Shown here: one piece after another, positions 7,314 through 12,452 of the stretch
How positions within the stretch are numbered: position 1 is the stretch's first letter
How the letters are laid out: each line of letters begins with the position of its first letter
Origin: Kapaibacterium sp038202665
GTDB taxonomy: Bacteria > Bacteroidota > Ignavibacteria > Kapaibacteriales > Kapaibacteriaceae
Direction of reading: 5' to 3'
Length of the DNA stretch: 12,452 nt
Assembly (NCBI GenBank): GCA_038202665.1
Contig: JBBRES010000059.1
Coordinates: 1 to 12,452, forward strand
The notes under the pieces: model-generated
Told to the model about the DNA's origin: nothing
Database searches by the model: none
The model's input: only the letters and a program-made list of their open reading frames with translations
Made by a program: the position numbers and the translations under genes

Positions 7314-7338
7314 GAAAAAAAGCGGTCGCATGACCGCT
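7314..7338 (-). terminator. Intrinsic terminator after the tRNA pair
   Basis: On the minus strand, AGCGGTC (7338-7332), a four-base loop, and GACCGCT (7327-7321) form a 7-bp G/C-rich stem followed directly by a run of six or seven T. It lies 10 bases past the 3' end of tRNA-Leu, as expected for the end of the tRNA transcript, and upstream of ppk2. Confidence 0.85.
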
Positions 7339-7347
7339 CTTCTTGCG

Positions 7348-7431
7348 TGGGCGAGGCGGGACTTGAACCCGCACGTCCTTTCGAACACGGGCTTCTGAGA
7401 CCCGCCTGTCTGCCAATTTCAGCACTCGCCC
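7348..7431 (-). tRNA. tRNA-Leu (anticodon CAG)
   Basis: Read on the minus strand, an 84-base cloverleaf. The acceptor stem GGGCGAG/CTCGCCC is fully paired. The D stem is CTG/CAG, and the anticodon stem is CGGGT/GCCCG (last pair T-G) around the loop CTCAGAA, giving CAG, which reads CUG. There is a long class II variable arm of about 15 bases, and a T arm GCGGG-TTCAAGT-CCCGC. The discriminator base is A, as expected for Leu. The CCA end is not encoded (the next bases are CGC), so a CCA-adding enzyme is needed. Confidence 0.96.
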
Positions 7432-7447
7432 CTTGTATGACTGCTTG

Positions 7448-7534
7448 CGGAGAGGGAGGGATTCGAACCCTCGATAGAATTGCTCCCATAACGGTTTTCG
7501 AGACCGCCCGATTCAACCACTCTCGCACCTCTCC
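7448..7534 (-). tRNA. tRNA-Ser (anticodon CGA)
   Basis: Read on the minus strand, an 87-base class II tRNA. The acceptor stem GGAGAGG/CCTCTCC is fully paired. The anticodon stem is GCGGT/ACCGT (first pair G-T) around the loop CTCGAAA, giving CGA, which reads UCG. A long variable arm follows, then a T arm GAGGG-TTCGAAT-CCCTC. The discriminator is G, as is usual for Ser. CCA is not encoded. It lies 16 bases upstream of tRNA-Leu and very probably shares its transcript. Confidence 0.96.
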
Positions 7535-7558
7535 GTGTTGCAGCTTTCTGTGGGGCCG

Positions 7559-7566
7559 CAAATATA
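7559..7566 (-). promoter_or_regulatory. Promoter -7 element of the tRNA-Ser/tRNA-Leu unit
   Basis: The minus strand reads TATATTTG, a perfect match to the Bacteroidota -7 consensus TAnnTTTG, 24 bases before the tRNA-Ser 5' end and just after the rsgA stop. No clear -33 TTG is visible at the usual distance. The position fits a short 5' leader removed by RNase P. This is the best match to the consensus in the window. Confidence 0.6.
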
Positions 7567-7584
7567 GGAAGGCGGCAGGGATAT

Positions 7585-8664
7585 CTATGCCCGCAGATCG
7601 GGAGTCTTGATGGAGTCGAGGATATTCAAGTAACTGATGTATCGCTCTTCGTCCACCTTGCCGTCCTTTACCGCCTTCTTTACTCCGCAATCTGGCTCGT
7701 GCGTATGTGTACAGGTTGCGTACCTACATTCAGAGACAAACGGCATAAACTCTTCAAAATAAAAGGGTAACTCCTCTGCACCTAGCTCCCATATCGCCAG
7801 TTCTCGGATACCTGGCGAGTCGATGATCGACCCACCGGACGCCAACGGAATGAGTATAGCGGCGGACGTGGTATGCTTGCCGGTGAGGTACTTGTCAGAG
7901 ATGGCACCGACCACTTGACGTGAATCTGTTAGCATGTTGATAAGACTAGACTTACCAACACCACTAGGACCACTGAACAACGTGAGTTTTCCGTGGAGTA
8001 GCGCAGAGAGTTCGCCAATGCCTTCAGGCTGTTGTACACTTACAAAATGACAACTTATCCCCAATTGTTGATAAGCTGTGAAGTCCGATCGGATGTCATT
8101 TCGGTCGTCCTCATTTGTAAAGAGGTCCATCTTGTTGATGCAGATGATTGGTTCTAGGTTGCCCTTATCTGCGGCGATCAGGTATCGATCAATAAGGCGC
8201 TTGTTATACATCGGCAAGGCGGTAGACATCACGATGCACAGCTGATCGACGTTGGCGACGAAGACTTGTTCGCGCTGCACACGTCCGGCTGCCTTCCGGG
8301 AAAGAACCGTACGTCGCTCCTCCACACGAACGATCGTGCCTTGTTCACTTCCAGAATCGGGGTCCAAGGTTATCCACACCACATCTCCTACAGTAACGAT
8401 ACTTCCGATGTGTGGGCAGTCTACGGTGCCGGAGACAGTGCAGATGTGGAAAACCTCGGTGTTTTCCACAGAGACCACCCATTGCGGTCCTGCGGCAGTG
8501 ATGACGGTGCCACGCTGCGCATTTGGCGGCAACGTCCGCTCCTGCTTGATAATCGTCCGGGTGCGGTTACGACTCTTTGTGCGTTGACGCGTTTTTTCGG
8601 AGAACTGCTCTTCGGGATCCGATTGGGAGTTCGGAAGGTCGTGGGATCGTGTCGGCACGGGCAC
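7585..8664 (-). CDS. rsgA: Small ribosomal subunit biogenesis GTPase RsgA
   Basis: RsgA is a circularly permuted GTPase that helps the 30S subunit mature and leaves once assembly is complete. An N-terminal OB-fold (around residues 50-120) is followed by G4 NKMD (177-180), G1 SGPSGVGKSSLIN (231-243), the T-G-K-H-T-T switch (261-266) and G3 DSPG (282-285). A C-terminal zinc knuckle has C-x4-C-x-H-x5-C (Cys313, Cys318, His320, Cys326). The order G4-G1-G3 is diagnostic. From the GTG at 8664 the protein has 359 residues, with ~45 polar, basic residues before the OB-fold. No Shine-Dalgarno precedes this GTG. A TTG at 8532, preceded by AGGAG at six bases, would give 315 residues and is a credible alternative start. 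Four DnaA-box-like sites lie in and just upstream of the 5' half of the gene. Confidence 0.96.
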   Translation of the reverse strand: MPVPTRSHDLPNSQSDPEEQFSEKTRQRTKSRNRTRTIIKQERTLPPNAQRGTVITAAGPQWVVSVENTEVFHICTVSGTVDCPHIGSIVTVGDVVWITLDPDSGSEQGTIVRVEERRTVLSRKAAGRVQREQVFVANVDQLCIVMSTALPMYNKRLIDRYLIAADKGNLEPIICINKMDLFTNEDDRNDIRSDFTAYQQLGISCHFVSVQQPEGIGELSALLHGKLTLFSGPSGVGKSSLINMLTDSRQVVGAISDKYLTGKHTTSAAILIPLASGGSIIDSPGIRELAIWELGAEELPFYFEEFMPFVSECRYATCTHTHEPDCGVKKAVKDGKVDEERYISYLNILDSIKTPDLRA

Positions 8665-8680
8665 TAAAAAGTGTGGAAAA
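8370..8680. other. Cluster of four DnaA-box-like sites (candidate origin or regulatory region)
   Basis: Matches to the DnaA-box consensus TTWTNCACA occur at 8370-8378 (+, TTATCCACA), 8445-8453 (-, TTTTCCACA), 8462-8470 (+, TTTTCCACA) and 8672-8680 (-, TTTTCCACA). Only two other matches were found in the window, at 2900-2908 and 10202-10210. A weaker TTATCCCCA lies at 8055-8063. An A/T-rich segment (about 8656-8745) adjoins the cluster. Function as an origin or DnaA-controlled site is an inference. Confidence 0.4.
8445..8470. repeat. Perfect 10-bp inverted repeat inside rsgA
   Basis: TGTGGAAAAC (8445-8454), a six-base spacer, then GTTTTCCACA (8461-8470). Each arm holds one TTTTCCACA site, so two DnaA-like boxes face each other. 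The repeat falls in codons for the OB-fold of RsgA (around residues 66-73), so it must also satisfy protein coding. Confidence 0.85.
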
Positions 8681-8681
8681 A

Positions 8682-8712
8682 TTTTGACACGTCTCGTCTT
8701 TTCAGTACTTTA
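8682..8712 (+). promoter_or_regulatory. Predicted recJ promoter, Bacteroidota type
   Basis: TTTTG (8682-8686), 19 bp, then TACTTTA (8706-8712) matches the -33/-7 layout with one difference in the last base of the -7 box. Transcription would start around 8718-8720, leaving about 25 bases before the TTG start at 8743. One DnaA-like box (8672-8680) abuts the -33 element, so DnaA binding could affect this promoter. Confidence 0.5.
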
Positions 8713-8742
8713 AGGGCAGTTTTTCAATATACCAGGTTTTTC

Positions 8743-10440
8743 TTGAACTATCGGTGGATCTTCAAAGACCAACTCGATGAAACAGCCGTCCAGCGCATAA
8801 CAGATACCCTAGATCTTCCTGTCCCGATTTCAAAAGTCCTTGTCGGAAGAGGACTTACGACCATCGAGGAGGTTGACCGCTTTTTCCAGCCAGGGCTGGA
8901 GCTCCTTCATTCACCATGGCTCATGGATGGGATGGAGTTGGCGGTTGACAGGATCGAACAGGCAATCAAAGACAAAGAGCTGATCTGGGTCCATGGCGAT
9001 TACGACGTGGACGGCACTTCGAGCACTGCAATGGTCCTTCACTTTCTGAAGACCATTGGAGCACGTGCGGACTATCACATCCCTAACAGACTCGACGAAG
9101 GCTTCGGCTTTACAGAGGGAAGTGTCGATAGGGCGCATGCTGCAGGCGCCACGTTAGTGGTTACCGTAGACGTGGGGATTACTGCTGTGAAAGCGGTCCG
9201 ACATGCAAACGAGCTTGGCATGAACGTGATCGTGGTGGACCACCACCAAGCGGCCGAAGAACTCCCTGCCGCCCTCACTATACTTGACCCTATCAAGCCG
9301 GGCTGCTCGTATCCGTTCAAGGACCTTGCAGCCTGCGGCGTGGCGTACAAGCTTATTCAGGCTGTGTGCGAGCGCAGGGGCGAGCCAGAAGCGGCGCACA
9401 ACTACCTAGACTTTGTGGCTATTGCCTCAGCGGCAGACATCGTGGCGCTCTCCGGTGAGAACCGGATCCTCTCCTATTACGGGTTGGAGCTGCTGAACTC
9501 CTTCCCGCGCCCAGGTCTCAAGGGCCTGATCGATTGCGCCGGGCTGACGCTTGGCTCGATCAACAACTCTTCGATCATCTTCGGATTGGCCCCGCGCATC
9601 AATGCTGCGGGTAGGCTTGGCGACCCACGTCGCGCCGTCGAAATGATGATCCAGCCAACAGAACTTGGCGCCTTCCACATCGCACAAGAACTCGAACACG
9701 ACAACCGGAAACGTCGGGCGATTGACGAAGTAACCTTCGAAGAAGCCACCGTTGAAGCCGAAAAACAAATAGCAGAGGGTGGACGCAAGTCGTTGGTATT
9801 ACATGGAGGTGAGTGGCACGCCGGTGTGATCGGTATTGTCGCGTCCCGCCTCGTAGAAAAGTACCATCTTCCCACCGTCATGCTCACGACCATCGACGGC
9901 ATTGCGAAGGGCTCGGCTCGGTCCATCAAGGAATTCGATATCCATGCCGCCCTCAAGAGCTGCGAAGACCTTATGATAGAGTTTGGAGGTCATAAGCACG
10001 CGGCTGGACTCTCCCTGCCCGTCGCAAACGTGCCCGAACTCGCCCGTCGCGTCGACCTTTTTGCACAGAAATGGCTGTCGCTTGACCAGTTAGTACCAGA
10101 GATCGTCATTGATGCGAATCTTCAGCTTAACGAACTAACACCGCACTTTTTCAAGATGTTAGCACGTTTTGCACCGTACGGATACAGTAACCATCGGCCT
10201 GTTTTCCACACCCAGGACGTGGTATCTGCAAATGGTGTGAAGATCGTTGGGAATAACCACTTGAAGTTCAGGGCACTGCAAAAGAACTTTGCCATCGATG
10301 CCATTGGATTTAATCTTGGACACAAGATTGCCGACTGCACGAATGGAAAGCCTTTTTCCTTAGTTTATACGCTTGAAGAGAATGTGTTCAACGGTACTTC
10401 CACTCCTCAGATCCGAATAAAGGATATCAGGAGTCAGTAA
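8743..10440 (+). CDS. recJ: Single-stranded-DNA-specific 5'-3' exonuclease RecJ
   Basis: RecJ degrades single-stranded DNA 5' to 3' in recombination, RecFOR repair and mismatch repair, using two metal ions. The 565-residue protein shows the DHH phosphoesterase motifs HGDYDVDGTSST (84-95; Asp86, Asp88, Asp90), VTVDVGITAV, VVDHHQ (164-169, Asp166-His167-His168) and ASAADIVAL. The DHHA1 part has HGGEWHAGVIGIVASRLVEK and EFGGHKHAAG (Gly415-Gly416-His417), and a C-terminal OB-like region follows. The length is normal. I chose the TTG at 8743, giving L-N-Y-R-W-I-F-K, because RecJ proteins usually begin at this aromatic/basic segment and a promoter appears to lie between it and the GTG at 8671. That GTG would add 24 unconserved residues. 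Transcription is divergent from rsgA. The next gene starts 21 bp after the stop, suggesting an operon. Confidence 0.95.
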   Translation: MNYRWIFKDQLDETAVQRITDTLDLPVPISKVLVGRGLTTIEEVDRFFQPGLELLHSPWLMDGMELAVDRIEQAIKDKELIWVHGDYDVDGTSSTAMVLHFLKTIGARADYHIPNRLDEGFGFTEGSVDRAHAAGATLVVTVDVGITAVKAVRHANELGMNVIVVDHHQAAEELPAALTILDPIKPGCSYPFKDLAACGVAYKLIQAVCERRGEPEAAHNYLDFVAIASAADIVALSGENRILSYYGLELLNSFPRPGLKGLIDCAGLTLGSINNSSIIFGLAPRINAAGRLGDPRRAVEMMIQPTELGAFHIAQELEHDNRKRRAIDEVTFEEATVEAEKQIAEGGRKSLVLHGGEWHAGVIGIVASRLVEKYHLPTVMLTTIDGIAKGSARSIKEFDIHAALKSCEDLMIEFGGHKHAAGLSLPVANVPELARRVDLFAQKWLSLDQLVPEIVIDANLQLNELTPHFFKMLARFAPYGYSNHRPVFHTQDVVSANGVKIVGNNHLKFRALQKNFAIDAIGFNLGHKIADCTNGKPFSLVYTLEENVFNGTSTPQIRIKDIRSQ

Positions 10441-10450
10441 AATCACTTAC

Positions 10451-10457
10451 GAGGAGG
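10451..10457 (+). promoter_or_regulatory. Strong ribosome binding site
   Basis: GAGGAGG ends four bases before the ATG at 10462 in the 21-bp gap after recJ. It fixes the start of the propeller protein and implies it is translated well from the recJ transcript, since no promoter or terminator is visible in the gap. Confidence 0.7.
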
Positions 10458-10461
10458 CGAC

Positions 10462-11919
10462 ATGATTCGCCAGTTTGCGCTGCTTGCAGCGTCACTCCTT
10501 TCCCTGCCGATGGTTGCACAAGAAACTTTCACGTTGCACCGCGGCACACAACTTTCTGTCCGAACGATTACAACGGACGTTTTCAAACCTACCGGACTTG
10601 CCATAGACGCAAGCGGAATGCTGTGGGCATTAGAGTCCCAAGCAGGGACGATTCTACGCATCGACCCAACCACTGGCGTGAAAACCGTGGTTCTTCAGGC
10701 GACGTTTTCAATCCCGACGTCACTCGGTGTGTCTTCTATAGACGCCGTGTACGACATCGTGATCGACCCAGATTTCAACGGCTCTCATCCATACATCTAT
10801 CTTGCTCATTCAACAACCGACGGCTCGCAGCTTGTTACGCGCATGACGTATGCCGGTGAGCGACTTGCCGACCCTGTTGTCCTCCTCCGAACAGACCCTG
10901 TTCCAACTTCGCAACCGTGTACCCTTCTCCTGCTTCCCGATGGCACACTGCTTTTTGGCACAGGATCGTTTGACACTCCCGCGCCGCAAGACATGAACTC
11001 TCTGTGCGGCAAAGTGCTTCGCTTGCGGACAGACGGAACGGCGCCAGACAACAATCCCTTCTACGATCCATTGGCACCCACGTCGGCAGCGTCCTATCAA
11101 TTCTCGCGCGGACATCGTGCTGTGCAAGGCATGGTTCGAGTACCACGCATAGACCCGGCGCTCGAAGGCACTATCTATGGCACTGAATGGGGCTCCAAGG
11201 CCGGTGACGAGATCAATGCAATTGTCGCTGGAAAGAACTACGGTTGGCCAAACGTGGAGGGGTATTGCACCACGTCCATGAGTGCCTACACCTGCCCTCT
11301 CACAACATCCGATGCCCTCTTCACAGGCCTTGCCTTTTACGCCCACCCTGCCATTCCGGAATGGAATCGCAAGCTTCTCGTTGGCTCGTATCGGCTGGAG
11401 CGACTGCTCGTGATGGATCTTGACAATGTGGGTGGAATCATGAATAAGGATGGTTCACTCAATCCGCAAAACGTGACAACGCTCGCAGACAGCAACCGCT
11501 TTCTGTTTGCAAACAGGGAGATTCCAGAACGTCCACGCGATATTCTCGCCGCAAACGACGGTCGTATCTACATTGCCCTGCATCAGATCACGGATGAAGG
11601 TGGCATCGATCGCATCGTCGTGTTGGAAAACCCGGCAATGCAGGTGCTCGTCAGTTCCGTGAAAGAAAACGTTGCAACGAACGGACTCATCGTGTCACCA
11701 AATCCAGTGTCCGATCACATGACGGTTCGCGTCTCGGACACTCCTTCGGTAGCGTGGAACGTGACATGTACCGACCAGCTTGGTCGCATCATGTTCACAA
11801 CCTCTGTTGCCGCAGGAACAGATATGGTCACGATTCCGTGCTCATATCTCCCTACGGGAGCGTATGGCGTCACAGTTCAATCCGGACCGATGACGCGACA
11901 TACCACCGTCATCCGCTAA
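10462..11919 (+). CDS. Secreted glucose/sorbosone dehydrogenase-like beta-propeller with T9SS sorting domain
   Basis: A 485-residue protein. A signal peptide (I-R-Q-F-A-L-L-A-A-S, ending M-V-A-Q near residue 20) is followed by a six-bladed propeller of the GSDH (PF07995-like) family. This shows in FKPTGLAIDASGMLWALES (41-59), GHRAVQGM (217-224) and TEWGSKAGDEINAIVAGKNY plus GWPNVEGY (241-268), which align with the E-x-G-P-x-x-x-D-E-I-N / N-Y-G-W-P-N-V block of soluble PQQ glucose dehydrogenase. Residues ~409-485 form a type A T9SS C-terminal domain (V-S-P-N-P-V-S-D-H, then G-A-Y-G-V-T-V near the end), so it should cross the outer membrane and be released or anchored at the surface. By my alignment, the catalytic His of the family (H-N-G-G before the P-D-G) is Ser150, and the Asn of G-H-R-N is Ala220. 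It may therefore not be an active PQQ enzyme. It probably shares a transcript with recJ. Confidence 0.82.
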   Translation: MIRQFALLAASLLSLPMVAQETFTLHRGTQLSVRTITTDVFKPTGLAIDASGMLWALESQAGTILRIDPTTGVKTVVLQATFSIPTSLGVSSIDAVYDIVIDPDFNGSHPYIYLAHSTTDGSQLVTRMTYAGERLADPVVLLRTDPVPTSQPCTLLLLPDGTLLFGTGSFDTPAPQDMNSLCGKVLRLRTDGTAPDNNPFYDPLAPTSAASYQFSRGHRAVQGMVRVPRIDPALEGTIYGTEWGSKAGDEINAIVAGKNYGWPNVEGYCTTSMSAYTCPLTTSDALFTGLAFYAHPAIPEWNRKLLVGSYRLERLLVMDLDNVGGIMNKDGSLNPQNVTTLADSNRFLFANREIPERPRDILAANDGRIYIALHQITDEGGIDRIVVLENPAMQVLVSSVKENVATNGLIVSPNPVSDHMTVRVSDTPSVAWNVTCTDQLGRIMFTTSVAAGTDMVTIPCSYLPTGAYGVTVQSGPMTRHTTVIR

Positions 11920-11924
11920 CTTTC
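11917..11924 (+). promoter_or_regulatory. Weak -7-like element before the last gene
   Basis: TAACTTTC, whose TAA is the stop codon of the preceding gene, lies five bases before the ATG at 11930, the same spacing as the alaS box. No -33 TTG is visible 19-20 bp upstream. No Shine-Dalgarno is seen either, so the start signal of this gene is unclear. Confidence 0.2.
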
Positions 11925-11929
11925 GCTAC

Positions 11930-12452
11930 ATGAATGAACTCTCTGCGCTCGAAGGCGTGGTGGAAGACGTGCGTGTTCACCACGACACCGTCTTCTTCAC
12001 ACTTCGAACGTCCGACGAGCGCACCCTTGTTGCCTCGCTACCTTCCAGCATTGCCTATGCCCACCTGATATGGGTTGGTGCCAGCGTGCGTGCACAAGGC
12101 GCGGTACGGGGCAAGGAGGCATGGTCACTCCACGCTGCTCGAATCGTTGTAGATCCACACGTTCTTTTAGATGTGACGGATGTTGCATCGTGCATCACGT
12201 CAAGCGGTATCGATCCGCGGCACATCGTGTTACGCCGACTTCCACAAATAGAAGTATCACCACACATCATCTTTGGATCGGTAATCAACTCTATTCTTGA
12301 TGCCGTGCTTCAAGATCCGCATCGCAGTGATGAACAAGTGCTCGAAGATGCATTTGAACAGCGCCCCCTCTCCCTTGCCGCCCTCCATGCGCGCGACGCA
12401 TCAGCCGTCGCGTCACTCAAAGAACGAGCACGTCGTACCATCTCGCACTTAC
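11930..12452 (+). CDS. Probable Dna2-like nuclease/helicase, N-terminal fragment (cut by window edge)
   Basis: From the ATG at 11930 the frame stays open for 174 codons to the window end. The first ~70 residues look like a small beta-rich (OB-like) domain: MNELSALEGVVEDV, then DTVFFTLRTSDERTLVASL. Next comes VVDPHVLLDVTDVASCI (residues ~73-89), then a segment ending SPHIIFGSVINSILDAVL (around residues 109-126). This pattern, L-x-x-(T)-D-(I/V)-A-x-x-(C) followed by hydrophobic-G-x-x-(H/N)-x-x-L-(D/E), resembles the start of the Dna2/Cas4-type PD-(D/E)xK nuclease domain, here with Asn in place of the usual His. If so, a large protein with a C-terminal superfamily I helicase should follow. It starts 10 bp after the propeller gene. 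The family call is from pattern memory, and the fragment lacks the catalytic D/ExK residues. Confidence 0.55.
   Translation, partial: MNELSALEGVVEDVRVHHDTVFFTLRTSDERTLVASLPSSIAYAHLIWVGASVRAQGAVRGKEAWSLHAARIVVDPHVLLDVTDVASCITSSGIDPRHIVLRRLPQIEVSPHIIFGSVINSILDAVLQDPHRSDEQVLEDAFEQRPLSLAALHARDASAVASLKERARRTISHL

Noticed and set aside
7269..7388. Upstream start for PPK2 at 7388 that would give a hydrophobic leader
   Set aside because: This stretch runs through the tRNA terminator and part of tRNA-Leu; PPK2 is cytoplasmic and the ATG at 7268 has a strong ribosome binding site.
7274..7690. Minus-strand frame of 138 residues spanning both tRNAs
   Set aside because: It covers two perfectly folding tRNA genes and the end of rsgA in another frame; no protein-like features.
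1..12452. Mobile elements, CRISPR arrays, defence or biosynthetic clusters
   Set aside because: Searched by eye on both strands; no transposase or integrase, no direct-repeat arrays, no att-like repeats at the tRNA genes. The content is core housekeeping genes.

Overview
The window reads as ordinary chromosomal housekeeping DNA from an unnamed bacterium of the Bacteroidota/Chlorobi (FCB) supergroup. A Kapabacteria- or Ignavibacteria-like lineage is my best guess. The guess rests on three things: one secreted protein ends in a type IX secretion (T9SS) C-terminal sorting domain, several genes are preceded by a TAnnTTTG-like -7 element typical of Bacteroidota promoters, and the proteins resemble that group. 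No phage, insertion sequence, CRISPR array or defence island is visible.

Left part (1-3378): the first 73 codons of alaS (alanyl-tRNA synthetase) run leftward off the edge. Divergent from it is a rightward pair, a Methyltransf_32-like SAM methyltransferase and a secreted M61-type metallopeptidase with a PDZ domain, whose stop and start codons overlap. A 10-bp hairpin in the 3' end of the convergent trmH may end their transcript.

Middle part (3389-8664): everything is on the minus strand. In transcription order this is rsgA (ribosome-assembly GTPase), a tRNA-Ser(CGA)/tRNA-Leu(CAG) pair with its own promoter and intrinsic terminator, ppk2 (polyphosphate kinase 2), an exported alpha/beta hydrolase overlapping ppk2, a nuoD with no other Complex I gene in view, and trmH (tRNA Gm18 methyltransferase). 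Several of these serve translation (alaS, tRNAs, rsgA, trmH).

Right part (8743-12452): everything is on the plus strand. It holds recJ (single-strand DNA exonuclease), a secreted glucose/sorbosone-dehydrogenase-like propeller with a T9SS tail that seems to lack key PQQ-site residues, and the start of a large gene whose N-terminus looks like a Dna2/Cas4-type nuclease domain, cut by the window end.

The most unusual non-coding signal is at the rsgA/recJ divergence. Four matches to the DnaA-box consensus TTWTNCACA lie within about 310 bp (8370-8680), two of them forming a perfect 10-bp inverted repeat inside rsgA. They sit beside an A/T-rich stretch and exactly where gene orientation switches from minus to plus. 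This could be a replication origin or a DnaA-regulated site; GC-skew or origin mapping would decide. Every gap between genes is under about 80 bp, apart from the roughly 315-bp interval between rsgA and ppk2 that holds the tRNAs.
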